Of a stretch of 64,000 nucleotides of DNA, positions 25,440 to 35,609 are shown in pieces. Below the pieces are notes generated by a model. That model had not been told where the DNA came from, did no database searches, and worked only from the letters and a program-made list of their open reading frames with translations. Where the stretch lies: positions 124,001 to 188,000 of the forward strand of contig NZ_LGHS01000046.1 of the NCBI RefSeq assembly GCF_001202025.1. The letters are read 5' to 3'. Position 1 is the stretch's first letter, and the number at the start of each line of letters is the position of its first letter. This DNA is from Pseudorhodobacter aquimaris (GTDB lineage: Bacteria > Pseudomonadota > Alphaproteobacteria > Rhodobacterales > Rhodobacteraceae). A program made the position numbers and the translations under genes.

Positions 25440-25853
25440 TCAGCTTTCCAAGTCGGAATCGCGCGCCATACGGTCGGCTTTTTTGCGTATCAGCACCGAT
25501 TTGAGGTCATGCATCGCCATAAGCAGCGCATCAGTCACTTGGTCCAGCTGTGCATCAGAGGCACGGGTTTGCACCCACTGGCTGGTCAGGTTCATATGGT
25601 CGATGGTGCGTAGAATGTCATCGACCTCGCGCTCGGCCAGTTGGGTGGTGCGCCATGCGACCCAGCTTTGGATTTCAGTGAGATCTTCAGGGGTCAGGCT
25701 GTGATCGCCTTGGGGCTTTACCTCGCCGTTGCGGATGTTGACGGTTGCGATCTGGTCCATGTCGATGCGGCGCTGGCGGTTGTCGGTGCCGATGCGAAAC
25801 ACCAGCGCCCCGTTGTCGCGCACCCGAAAGTAATACTTTGGCAGGTTATCCAT
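25440..25853 (-). CDS. Conserved hypothetical protein, 137 residues
   Basis: I do not recognise a characterised family. The N terminus (MDNLPKYYFRVRDNGALVFR) reads like a short beta-rich segment, followed by IDMDQIATVNIRNGEVKPQG. The rest is mainly helical and charged (SLTPEDLTEIQSWVAWRTTQ, EVDDILRTIDHMNLTSQWVQ, LDQVTDALLMAMHDLKSVLI). No signal peptide, membrane segment or cysteines. Codon use matches its neighbours. It lies between gabT and aatA on the same strand with gaps of about 90-120 bases. Likely a soluble cytoplasmic protein of Rhodobacterales. Confidence 0.7.
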   Translation of the reverse strand: MDNLPKYYFRVRDNGALVFRIGTDNRQRRIDMDQIATVNIRNGEVKPQGDHSLTPEDLTEIQSWVAWRTTQLAEREVDDILRTIDHMNLTSQWVQTRASDAQLDQVTDALLMAMHDLKSVLIRKKADRMARDSDLES

Positions 25854-25945
25854 CTGTTTTCCCCTGTTGCACGATCATTTGGCGCCCGCTGCGAAAGGCG
25901 GAGGCAACACGCGGCCACGCAAAACGCGCAGCCGGGTGGTTCGGA

Positions 25946-27661
<1,716 letters not shown>

Positions 27662-27665
<4 letters not shown>

Positions 27666-27955
27666 GCCACATGCCAGAATCGATGCTGCAAGAAACCCCT
27701 GATGCGCGGCTTAAGCGTATGAAGATGCGGTCCTGGCGGCGCGGGACCAAGGAGATGGACATGATTCTTGGCCCCTTTGCCGATGAGCATCTGGTGGGCA
27801 TGGATGAGGCGCGATTGACCCTTTACGATCGCCTGCTGTGGGAAAACGATCAGGAGATTTTGCCTTGGATTTTAGGGAACTCCGAATCTCCCAACGATTA
27901 CAAGGGTTTGATTTCAGAGATCGGCGTTTTTGCCCGCAGCCGCCTGAAGAAATAA
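27662..27955 (+). CDS. sdhE: Succinate dehydrogenase assembly factor SdhE (SDHAF2/YgfY family)
   Basis: SdhE helps attach FAD covalently to the SdhA flavoprotein. The 97-residue protein has the family motif RSWRRGTKEMD (RGxxE), then ILGPFADEHL, YDRLLWENDQEILPWILG. Length (about 90-100) fits. It is translationally coupled to the XRE gene; sdh genes are not in the window. A short dyad and a MarR-type gene follow. Confidence 0.9.
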
Positions 27956-27975
27956 GCGCGTTATTCTCGCAAATT

Positions 27976-27989
27976 CTAGACTAATCTAG
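27976..27989. promoter_or_regulatory. Short dyad upstream of the MarR gene
   Basis: CTAGA (27976-27980) and TCTAG (27985-27989) form an inverted repeat with a 4-base centre in the AT-richest part of the 103-base gap before the MarR-type gene. MarR proteins commonly autoregulate through such palindromes. This assignment is inference. Confidence 0.35.
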
Positions 27990-28058
27990 CACGAGTTTAC
28001 CGAATGTTTGTGTTTTGTCCCGAATCTGTCCCTATCCATTTCCGGGGCGGAGAAAAGA

Positions 28059-28556
28059 ATGACCCTACATACGAATTTGCTGGATGGCTCTGATAAGGCG
28101 TTGATGTCCAGTTACCTTGAAAGCCTTGCGCTGGTCGAACGGCTGCATCGGTTGTTGCTTGATGTTGTCAAAGACGAATTTGAACGTTTGGGGGTGCTTG
28201 AGATCAACTCGGTGCAGGCGCTGCTGTTGTTCAATGTCGGTGACAATGAGGTCACGGCCGGTGAGCTGAAATCGCGGGGCTATTATCAAGGGTCCAACGT
28301 CAGCTATAACCTGAAAAAGCTGGTGGACCTGGGCTACATGCACCATCAGCGGTCCGAGATTGACCGGCGTTCCGTGCGGGTTAGCCTGACGGAAAAGGGG
28401 CGCTACATTCGCACCGTGCTGAATGACCTTTTTGCGCGTCATACCGAAGGGTTTGAACAGCGCGGAATAATCAACAGCGAAGGTATGGAAAATATCAACC
28501 AGTCGCTCAAGCGGATGGAGCGCTATTGGACAGATCAGATCCGGTATATCTATTGA
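28059..28556 (+). CDS. MarR-family winged-helix regulator (LdtR-like)
   Basis: The 165-residue protein begins MTLHTNLLDGSDKALMSSYL, with an N-terminal helix, then the winged-helix core: NSVQALLLFNVGDNEVTAGE, SRGYYQGSNVSYNLKKLVDL (recognition helix), GYMHHQRSEIDRRSVRVSLT (wing), and a C-terminal helix. The recognition region resembles LdtR of alphaproteobacteria, which controls L,D-transpeptidases and stress genes. I set the start at the ATG at 28059, preceded by CGGAGAAAAGA. It converges on kpsC with only four bases between the stops. Confidence 0.82.
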   Translation: MTLHTNLLDGSDKALMSSYLESLALVERLHRLLLDVVKDEFERLGVLEINSVQALLLFNVGDNEVTAGELKSRGYYQGSNVSYNLKKLVDLGYMHHQRSEIDRRSVRVSLTEKGRYIRTVLNDLFARHTEGFEQRGIINSEGMENINQSLKRMERYWTDQIRYIY

Positions 28557-28560
28557 TGGT

Positions 28561-30612
28561 TTACCGCCAAAACGCGGTATGGCTGGCCAATGCGCCTTGT
28601 ATTTTTGCAAGCAGACGGTTGGCACCTGAGCGGCGTGGAAATACGCCGCTTTGTAGTCGGTCCAGAACCACCTCAGGGGGGCAGGGCAGCCGGCTGACGG
28701 GATCAAAGTAACGCGGATATGAAATCAGCGTTGCATGGACCAGAAGGTTCAATGAGGTTTGACGGCGGGCCGTTCCATCGGGCTGTAAAAGACGTCGTTT
28801 TGGTACGGGGCCAAGATCATTGGTCAGCCCCCAACCGGCATAAAACGGGGTGCCCAAACAGGTAACCCTTTTGCCACGTAGCAATGCCTCAAATCCCAGA
28901 AGGGATGTCATGGTCCACACTTCTTGCACCTGGTCCAGTAAGGCGATGGGATCTGCCCTATGGGCGATGTGGTCAACAAGCGCTGTCAGTGCTGTCGGGT
29001 CAATATGGCCGGGGCGCAAACCCGCCTCAACATCCGGATGGGGTTTGTAGATCAAAACGGCATCGGGATTGGCCTTGCGCGTGGCTTGCACCAAGGCAAG
29101 GTTGTCGCGGACCAGCATCGTGCCCAAGCGGATCGAGGCGTCGTCCTCTACCTGTCCGGGTACAAGAATGCGCCTGCCTGCGGGCAGATCGGGGACTGTC
29201 ACGGCGGGCAGGTTGTATTTGGACAGGCGGTCACGGATCACCCGTTCCATCAGGGCTTGCGCCCGATCTTGGGCACCCGGTGGTGTGGGGCTGGTGATAA
29301 TCCGTTCCAGACGGCTTTCACGGGTGGGATCATAATAGATCCCCAGATCATCGGCAACGAGGCTCAGCGGCGGCACTAAGTCTGCGCCCAGACCGCGCGA
29401 GCGCAAAAAGCCATCTTCAACCCGCCGGATCACTACGGGTGCTGTCAGGCCCGTCGGCTCTGCGCCCGCCCAGATCAATAGTCCGGCATTGGATGTCGTG
29501 GCGGCGGTTACGGCCTTTTTGGGGGAGGTCGCAAACCTCAACGGGGTGTGGCGTCCGAAAATCGCTTGTAACCGGCCCCGCTTCCACAGACGCATGCCAA
29601 GCGCGATGTGGCCGGCGCGATCCTCGCGGTAACTGCGGACCTCGGCCTCCAACTGGTCGACGGCCTCTTCAAAACTGCACAACCGGTCGCGGCATGGATC
29701 ATACCATGTCGGCGCAAGGATCATCGCGGCGGCAAATATCTGTTCGGGGGTCCGGTGGTGTTGGCGGTGTGGGAGCGCAACGGTATCGTCAGATGCACCC
29801 CAGCCCGCATAGAAAGGCGCCCCGAAAACCCGAGGGCGATGACCCGCTAATATCGCCTCAAACCCCAGTTGTGACGATACGGTATAAACGGCCGCAGCCC
29901 CAGCCAGCAGCGCCCAGGGGGAAACGGGCGCGGTCAATAGCGTATAATCGGCAGAGGGAAGAAAATGGCCCTTACGCAAGCCCAGATTGGTCTCGGGGTG
30001 TGATTTTACCACAATAGGCTTGTCAGGGTGCTCACGCTTGGCGATTGCCAGCATCTCGTCAAACACATCCGGCCCGCATCCCCGCAGCGACGCATCGCCC
30101 CTGGTTTGATCAATCACCAAGACATAGCCGGGTGGCGGGCAGGGCAGCTCTGGGTCGTGAATGTTGTATTTTGTAAGGTTCAAGGCCTTTAGACGCGCTA
30201 TTCCCCGTGACGCACGCATTAAAAGATGCGCATTGTCCAGATCGGCGGTCGTCAAAATATGCTCTAGCAGCGAGGGTTGGCTGGCATCGAAATGGGCGCC
30301 CATAGGATCAATCAACAAACCTAGCGGTGCATCACCAGCGCGGCCGGGCCGGACGGAACGCAAAAAGGCATCCTCGACCCGTATTAAATCGGCTGTCCGC
30401 CATGCCGCTATGGCCTCACCACGTTTGGCATAGGGGCTATGACCCCAAACGGCAACTGCATCGCCTTTGCCGGGAATGCCAAGGGTCAGCTCATACCCCG
30501 CAAGCTGTAGTATCCGCCGCAACCGCGGGGCGCGCCAGAACCCGGCATTATACGCGAAAAGCCGCCGGGGGGATGCCCCGGCGGCGTTTGATCCGATTGG
30601 CAGATCCTGCAT
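28561..30612 (-). CDS. kpsC: Capsular polysaccharide beta-Kdo transferase KpsC
   Basis: KpsC adds Kdo residues to build the poly-Kdo linker that joins group-2-type capsules to lipid. The 683-residue protein contains two homologous halves (about 1-345 and 360-683), as KpsC does. Matching pairs: VEDAFLRSVRPG and VEDGFLRSRGLG; GLLIDPMGAHFDASQPS and SLVADDLGIYYDPTRES; KSHPETNLGLRKGH and KPHPDVEAGLRPGH; SSQLGFEAILAGHRPRVFG and TSLLGFEALLRGKRVTCLG; APFYAGWGASDD and TPFYAGWGLTND. It follows the export lipoprotein by six bases and ends the operon that starts with kpsS. Cytoplasmic, membrane-associated. Confidence 0.92.
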   Translation of the reverse strand: MQDLPIGSNAAGASPRRLFAYNAGFWRAPRLRRILQLAGYELTLGIPGKGDAVAVWGHSPYAKRGEAIAAWRTADLIRVEDAFLRSVRPGRAGDAPLGLLIDPMGAHFDASQPSLLEHILTTADLDNAHLLMRASRGIARLKALNLTKYNIHDPELPCPPPGYVLVIDQTRGDASLRGCGPDVFDEMLAIAKREHPDKPIVVKSHPETNLGLRKGHFLPSADYTLLTAPVSPWALLAGAAAVYTVSSQLGFEAILAGHRPRVFGAPFYAGWGASDDTVALPHRQHHRTPEQIFAAAMILAPTWYDPCRDRLCSFEEAVDQLEAEVRSYREDRAGHIALGMRLWKRGRLQAIFGRHTPLRFATSPKKAVTAATTSNAGLLIWAGAEPTGLTAPVVIRRVEDGFLRSRGLGADLVPPLSLVADDLGIYYDPTRESRLERIITSPTPPGAQDRAQALMERVIRDRLSKYNLPAVTVPDLPAGRRILVPGQVEDDASIRLGTMLVRDNLALVQATRKANPDAVLIYKPHPDVEAGLRPGHIDPTALTALVDHIAHRADPIALLDQVQEVWTMTSLLGFEALLRGKRVTCLGTPFYAGWGLTNDLGPVPKRRLLQPDGTARRQTSLNLLVHATLISYPRYFDPVSRLPCPPEVVLDRLQSGVFPRRSGANRLLAKIQGALASHTAFWR

Positions 30613-30618
30613 TTGTGA

Positions 30619-31758
30619 TCAGTCCGAAGTGCCAACTGAGGAAAGTGAATCGGCAGCCCCGGCCGTGCCGGTGACGGCGGAGATGGTTTTTTGCCACTGC
30701 ACGAAAGGTGCCTCGGTGACATAAACCGTATCGCCATCGCGGACCAGAAAATCGCGTGCTTCAAACATGCCGGTTGGCTGGGTCAGGTCAAGAACATAGA
30801 CCATGCGCTGATCGCCGGTCAGGTCGGAACGGCCAAGGACGGAATTTGCGATTTCAGCCGGCTCATTGCGGAACACAAACACGCCCGTCGGATCCGCGAG
30901 GCTGGTGTTCAGCCCGCCAACCTGCGCAATGGCCTCAATCGCTGAGAGGGACTGAGTTTCGAATGGGACGCGGTTTTGCGATCCGGTCGCCCCCATCGCG
31001 ACAAACGCGCGAGTGTCACGCTCCACAACAATCCGGTCGCCCGCCCGCAGTGCGATATCCAGCGAGGGGTTGGCATAGAGATCTTCCAGCCAGATCTGCC
31101 CGGTTTTCCCGCCGCGCGTCACACGCACAATGGCGACCGAAGGCTCAATCGCAGATCCGCCTGCCTGCGCGAGCATTGCCGTAAGTGTGCGTGTCGGGCG
31201 CTCAATCGGATAGACGCCCTGACCGCCGACCATGCCCGAAACCGACACGGTGGCCCCGTTCCCCGCAACCCGCTGTACGGTTACCTGAGGGTCGGGCGTC
31301 TGGCTATCAAGCTTGCGTGTGATCAGGCGGCGCAGCCCCTCGGGTGTGTTGCCCGCAGCTTTGATCCGTCCCGCATATGGCACAAAGATATAGCCCGCGC
31401 CGTCAACCTGCACTTCTTCCAGCGCTGAGACACGTTGCCCGGTATTGCCCAAAAGCGGATCATCCTTGACGTTTTCAAAGACGGTCAACGCGACGGTATC
31501 CCCGGGTGAGATTGTATCCGATCCTATCATGCTTGCATTTCGGAAATCAGACCCAAAGCCAAGCGCGGGAACAACCGATGTCGCGCGGGTCACGCGGCTG
31601 TTGACTGACACAATAAAAGCATCGCCCTGTTTAAGCACGGACCCTGCAAAGATTTCTTTCTTATTCGGCCCGGATCGTGGCAACCCACAAGAAGCCAAAG
31701 CCGTAACGATAAGCGCAAGGGCCAGACCTTTGGCCCCCTTTTTTGCCGTAATTTTCAC
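30619..31758 (-). CDS. Polysaccharide export outer-membrane lipoprotein (Wza/KpsD family)
   Basis: The 379-residue protein begins with a lipoprotein signal whose lipobox is ALASC, then a poly_export domain (SPGDTVALTVFENVKDDPLL) and SLBB-type domains (VQVDGAGYIFVPYAGRIKAA, VSGMVGGQGVYPIERPTRTL, GGLNTSLADPTGVFVFR). It should form the outer-membrane channel for capsule. The start codon is GTG (31756-31758), with AAGGAG 8 bases upstream. It lies between kpsS and kpsC. The inner-membrane KpsM/T/E partners are not in the window. Confidence 0.9.
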   Translation of the reverse strand: MKITAKKGAKGLALALIVTALASCGLPRSGPNKKEIFAGSVLKQGDAFIVSVNSRVTRATSVVPALGFGSDFRNASMIGSDTISPGDTVALTVFENVKDDPLLGNTGQRVSALEEVQVDGAGYIFVPYAGRIKAAGNTPEGLRRLITRKLDSQTPDPQVTVQRVAGNGATVSVSGMVGGQGVYPIERPTRTLTAMLAQAGGSAIEPSVAIVRVTRGGKTGQIWLEDLYANPSLDIALRAGDRIVVERDTRAFVAMGATGSQNRVPFETQSLSAIEAIAQVGGLNTSLADPTGVFVFRNEPAEIANSVLGRSDLTGDQRMVYVLDLTQPTGMFEARDFLVRDGDTVYVTEAPFVQWQKTISAVTGTAGAADSLSSVGTSD

Positions 31759-31850
31759 TGCCCGGGCTCCTTATATTCTGGATTTTGCCTCAGTATTTTT
31801 TTGTCACGCTATATAAAGGACTGATAAAATTCCAGCTTTTCCAAGGCTTG

Positions 31851-33140
31851 TCACGTCACGGCGCGCAACTGTTGCCGTGGTGCCGCGCTTCCTTTGGTCA
31901 ATGCATCATAGGGGTCATCGTGCAAAAGCATCATATCAACCACTTGGCGCAGCAATTCGCGCCTGCCACGTGCAGAATAAAAACCGCCTGAAACCTGACT
32001 CGTTTCCAGCAAATAATGACGGTAGGCGCGGTAGGCGCGGCTGTCGGGTCGGGTCGGTCGCGTGAAGAAACGGTCCAAGGGTTGCGATGAGACAAACTCA
32101 GGCTTGTCGTAAACAGCGGCCCCGAAGGACCTGAGCGGCAAACCGCGCCACAACACCTGTTGTGCTGCGGTGGAATTGACCGTCACCGCAGATCGCGCGT
32201 GGTTCAACAACCCTGCAAGCTTGCCGCCCCGCACGAAATGCACACGCCCCTTGACGCCGTGCAGCAGAGCAAGACGCTTGATTTCGCGAGCGACGGGGAC
32301 GCGGCCATCTTCTAGCGGGTGGGCCTTGAAAACAAGGTGATGATGGGGGGCTGCGCCGCGTGCGAACCCCTCCATCACCACGCTCAGAAAATCGGTCATG
32401 GTGGAAAAGGGCGAATGCATCTGAAAGCTGCTGTCATGTTCCAGTTGCAGCAGGACCAGATGATAGGGAAAGCCACCGTGTTTGATCCGAAAACCTGCCA
32501 GCATCCGTTCCCAGCGGTGAAGGGGTAGCAAAAGCAAGCGCTTGCAGTACAGCAGAAATTCCTGCCACACAGTCAGGGTGCGATGCGGGCGATAGTTGCG
32601 ATAATCCCAAAAGCCGGTCAGCACAAACCAATGGTAAAGCGCGCCCCACACCATATGTTGCCGCATATCGCCCCAGCGGGCAGGGGCATCGGGCAGGTCC
32701 ATGTCGTAATGTTCCAACGCGGTTTGCATTTGTGTCAGCGTCAGATCCATCAGCCGCGAGTTGCCGTTTGATCCGCCGCGCTCATAGGTCACCCAATGCG
32801 GACGCAAATAGCCCTCTTCAAACACATGCACCGTAATGTCCGCCCTCTTGGCGATTCGCACGGCCTGTGCATGGATCGGTCGCGTATCGCCGTAAAGCAC
32901 AATATCAGTGACTTTCCGTGAATTGATAAGGGCCGTGAATGTGGCGGGCCATTCCCTTGCTGTGCCTTTGAAGGGAATGTAGGATTCAGGATGCGGCCAT
33001 AACGCCCGGTCCCCGCGGTTGAAGCCCACACGCCAGACCGCTGCCCCGGCCTTGGTCAACATCCCGGCGAGTTGCCCGAAGAAAGGGCCATGTGGCCCCT
33101 GCAACAACAAAAACCGGCGATTTACACCTGATATGCGCAT
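31851..33140 (-). CDS. kpsS: Capsular polysaccharide Kdo transferase KpsS
   Basis: KpsS adds the first Kdo to the phosphatidylglycerol acceptor of the capsule. The 429-residue protein starts MRISGVNRRFLLLQGPHGPF and contains WRVGFNRGDRALWP, DIVLYGDTRPIHAQAVRIAK, VFEEGYLRPHWVTYERGGSN, HHLVFKAHPLEDGR and TVNSTAAQQVLWRGLPLRSF, all typical of KpsS/LipB. I chose the ATG at 33140 because GGGGGCTCG precedes it; an ATG at 33179 has no binding site. It is the first gene of the kpsS-exporter-kpsC unit and diverges from ribE. Confidence 0.92.
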   Translation of the reverse strand: MRISGVNRRFLLLQGPHGPFFGQLAGMLTKAGAAVWRVGFNRGDRALWPHPESYIPFKGTAREWPATFTALINSRKVTDIVLYGDTRPIHAQAVRIAKRADITVHVFEEGYLRPHWVTYERGGSNGNSRLMDLTLTQMQTALEHYDMDLPDAPARWGDMRQHMVWGALYHWFVLTGFWDYRNYRPHRTLTVWQEFLLYCKRLLLLPLHRWERMLAGFRIKHGGFPYHLVLLQLEHDSSFQMHSPFSTMTDFLSVVMEGFARGAAPHHHLVFKAHPLEDGRVPVAREIKRLALLHGVKGRVHFVRGGKLAGLLNHARSAVTVNSTAAQQVLWRGLPLRSFGAAVYDKPEFVSSQPLDRFFTRPTRPDSRAYRAYRHYLLETSQVSGGFYSARGRRELLRQVVDMMLLHDDPYDALTKGSAAPRQQLRAVT

Positions 33141-33299
33141 CGAGCCCCCTTTTCCCCTATCCACTGCAAATTCTGTCATTGGTAAAGGGTCTATTCCTGC
33201 AATATCGCAATTTGTCGTTAAGGGAGGCCAAATTTAAGGCCGCTTGCATAGCCGCTTTGGGGGCGCTAGGCCTTGGACGACAATCAGGGGGTTATGGGC

Positions 33300-33902
33300 A
33301 TGTTCACAGGTATCGTCACAGACATCGGCACGCTGCTGGAGCTGGAGCAACAGGGCGATCTGCGCGCGCGGATCGGGACCAGCTATGACATTGCGGGCAT
33401 TGATATCGGGGCGTCGATTGCCTGTGACGGGGTGTGCCTGACTGTGATCGAACTGGGACGCAGCCCGCAAAACTGGTTTGACGTGCAGATCAGCGCGGAA
33501 TCGGTGGGCGCAACCAATATCGGCGGCTGGCGTGTGGGCAAGCGCCTTAACCTTGAACGCGCGCTGAAAGTCGGGGATGAATTGGGCGGCCATATCGTTT
33601 CGGGCCATGTCGATGGGGTGGCCGAGGTGATCGCAATGCACCCTGAGGGCGACAGCACCCGTGTTACCTTTCGCGCGCCGCATGCACTTGCGGGATTCAT
33701 TGCGCCCAAAGGTTCGGTCGCGCTGAACGGCACTTCGCTGACGGTGAATGAGGTGGCGGGCACCGATTTCGGCGTTAATTTCATCCCGCATACACAGCAC
33801 GCCACGACATGGGGCGATGTGGCTGTAGGGGACCGTATCAACCTTGAGGTGGATACGATGGCGCGTTATGTCGCACGCCTTCGCGATTGGGCACAACAAT
33901 AA
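33300..33902 (+). CDS. ribE: Riboflavin synthase, alpha subunit
   Basis: Riboflavin synthase turns two 6,7-dimethyl-8-ribityllumazine molecules into riboflavin and a pyrimidinedione. The 200-residue protein consists of two lumazine-binding repeats: MFTGIVTDIGTLLELEQQGD, ASIACDGVCLTVIEL and then LGGHIVSGHVDGVAEVIA, GSVALNGTSLTVNEV. The ATG at 33300 is preceded by a GGGGG stretch; the frame is open nine codons further but the family starts at MFTGI. It heads ribE-ribB-ribH-nusB. No FMN riboswitch is visible upstream. Confidence 0.94.
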   Translation: MFTGIVTDIGTLLELEQQGDLRARIGTSYDIAGIDIGASIACDGVCLTVIELGRSPQNWFDVQISAESVGATNIGGWRVGKRLNLERALKVGDELGGHIVSGHVDGVAEVIAMHPEGDSTRVTFRAPHALAGFIAPKGSVALNGTSLTVNEVAGTDFGVNFIPHTQHATTWGDVAVGDRINLEVDTMARYVARLRDWAQQ

Positions 33903-33983
33903 GCGCCCCGTTTTAACATCGCTTGCACTGGCATTCGGTTCCAAGGCGCGGTAAGGGCAAGGCATCCAGACGTGAGGCCCACA

Positions 33984-35084
33984 ATGACCCAGACCGAATA
34001 TACACATGCTATTGCCTCTATCGAGGAAATCATCGATGACGCCCGCAATGGGCGCATGTTCATTCTGGTGGACCATGAGGACCGCGAGAATGAAGGCGAT
34101 CTGGTCATCCCCGCACAGATGTGCACCGCGGCCCATGTGAATTTCATGGCAACCTACGGGCGCGGGTTGATTTGCCTGACGCTGACCGAAAAGCGGATCG
34201 ATGCCTTGGGCCTGTCGTTGATGAGCGCCAAGAACTCCAGCAGGCATGAAACCGCCTTCACCACCTCGATCGAGGCGCGTGAGGGGGTGACGACCGGTAT
34301 CTCGGCGGCGGATCGTGCGCTGACGATCAAGGTTGCGATTGACCCCAAGGCAGGCCCCCAAGATATCGCCTGTCCCGGCCATGTGTTTCCGCTGCGTGCG
34401 CGCAACGGCGGGGTTCTGGTGCGTGCGGGCCATACCGAGGCGGCGACAGATGTTTCGCGCTTGGCAGGGTTGGACCCCTCGGGCGTGATCTGCGAGATCA
34501 TGAATGATGACGGCACCATGGCGCGCCTGCCTGATCTGGTCACATTTGCGCAAAAGCACGGGCTGAACATCGGGACGATTTCCGATCTGATCGCCTACCG
34601 CCGCCGTAATGACAACCTTGTGCGGATGAACTCGGAACGCACGGTCACCTCGGAATTCGGCGGTGACTGGACGTTGCGGATCTATACCGATGATACCGAG
34701 GGCGCGGATCATGTGGTGCTGATTAAGGGGGATATCTCCACGCCGGAACCTGTCTTGGTGCGGATGCATACGCTGGACCCGCTTTTGGATGTGGCGGGGC
34801 TTGGCCCTGCCGGGCGGACGGGTGAGTTTGGCGATGCGATGCGCCTGATCGCCGCCGAGGGGCGGGGCGCCCTGGTTTTGTTGCGCGATGTGCATATGAA
34901 GATGACACCTGCCAGTGATGACAGCCCGCAAACCTTGCGCCAATACGGGCTGGGCGCGCAAATCCTGTCGAGCCTCGGCATCACAGAGATGGTTTTGCTG
35001 ACCAATTCGCCCCAACCGCGGATTGTCGGGCTGGACGCATATGATCTGACAATCACCGGCACACGTGCCATTCCGAAAGGGTGA
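33984..35084 (+). CDS. ribB: 3,4-dihydroxy-2-butanone 4-phosphate synthase with degenerate GTP cyclohydrolase II domain (RibBX type)
   Basis: Residues 1-200 are an intact RibB, making the four-carbon precursor from ribulose 5-phosphate: VDHEDRENEGDLVIPAQM (acidic metal-binding loop), FMATYGRGLICLTLTEKRID, SAADRALTI and GHVFPLRARNGGVLVRAGHT. Residues about 205-366 follow the GTP cyclohydrolase II fold (LVRMHTLDPLLDVAG, YGLGAQILSSLGITEMVLLT, LDAYDLTITGTRAI). The zinc-binding cysteines of active RibA (the HSECLTGD...RCDCG region) are absent: that stretch has no cysteine at all. This matches the RibBX variant described in Proteobacteria, in which the C-terminal half lacks cyclohydrolase activity. 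A separate ribA must exist elsewhere. ATG at 33984; a GTG 12 bases earlier is possible. Confidence 0.9.
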   Translation: MTQTEYTHAIASIEEIIDDARNGRMFILVDHEDRENEGDLVIPAQMCTAAHVNFMATYGRGLICLTLTEKRIDALGLSLMSAKNSSRHETAFTTSIEAREGVTTGISAADRALTIKVAIDPKAGPQDIACPGHVFPLRARNGGVLVRAGHTEAATDVSRLAGLDPSGVICEIMNDDGTMARLPDLVTFAQKHGLNIGTISDLIAYRRRNDNLVRMNSERTVTSEFGGDWTLRIYTDDTEGADHVVLIKGDISTPEPVLVRMHTLDPLLDVAGLGPAGRTGEFGDAMRLIAAEGRGALVLLRDVHMKMTPASDDSPQTLRQYGLGAQILSSLGITEMVLLTNSPQPRIVGLDAYDLTITGTRAIPKG

Positions 35085-35087
35085 ATC

Positions 35088-35609
35088 ATGGCCTCGCTTG
35101 AATCGCATTACACCTTGCCCCTGCCAGAGTTCGACAAGCCGGTGAAACTGCTTGTTGTGGTCGCCCCCTATTACCGCACGATTGCCGACCAGATGCTGGC
35201 CGGTGCCCGCGCCACGGCAGCTGCCTGCGGTGCCGAGGTGGAGGTCATCGAGGTGCCCGGTGCCCTGGAGGTGCCGACCGCGATTGCGATGGCCGAACGC
35301 CAGAGCAACTATGACGGTTACGTCGCCCTTGGCTGTGTTATCCGCGGTGAGACCACGCATTACGATACGGTGTGCAACGACAGCAGCCGCGCGATCTCAT
35401 TGCTTGGCTTGCAAGGGGCCTGCATTGGCAATGGCATCCTGACGGTTGAGAATATGGATCAGGCCGAGGTGCGCGCCAATCCCGACAAACAAAACAAAGG
35501 TGGCGGCGCTGCTGCTGCCGCCCTTCACCTGATCGCCCTGTCGCGCCGCTGGTCCAGCGCGCGCAAAGGCATCGGCTTTCGCCCGTCTGAGGATAGCTTT
35601 CGCGCATGA
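35088..35609 (+). CDS. ribH: 6,7-dimethyl-8-ribityllumazine synthase
   Basis: RibH condenses the RibB product with the ribityl-aminouracil to form lumazine, substrate of RibE. The 173-residue protein shows LLVVVAPYYRTIADQMLAGA, VIEVPGALEVPTAIAMAER, GYVALGCVIRGETTHYDTV (catalytic His) and GILTVENMDQAEVRANP, the family pattern. It begins three bases after the ribB stop and overlaps nusB by four bases, so the set is translated in series. Confidence 0.95.
   Translation: MASLESHYTLPLPEFDKPVKLLVVVAPYYRTIADQMLAGARATAAACGAEVEVIEVPGALEVPTAIAMAERQSNYDGYVALGCVIRGETTHYDTVCNDSSRAISLLGLQGACIGNGILTVENMDQAEVRANPDKQNKGGGAAAAALHLIALSRRWSSARKGIGFRPSEDSFRA

Noticed and set aside
33226-33241. GGCC-flanked AT stretch before ribE as an operator or FMN riboswitch part
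   Set aside because: The arms are only four bases, and none of the conserved FMN-riboswitch blocks is present.
33234-35360. A 708-codon minus-strand open frame across ribE, ribB and ribH
   Set aside because: Antisense shadow: composition is rich in His, Gln and Arg with no family motifs, while the plus strand encodes clear riboflavin enzymes.
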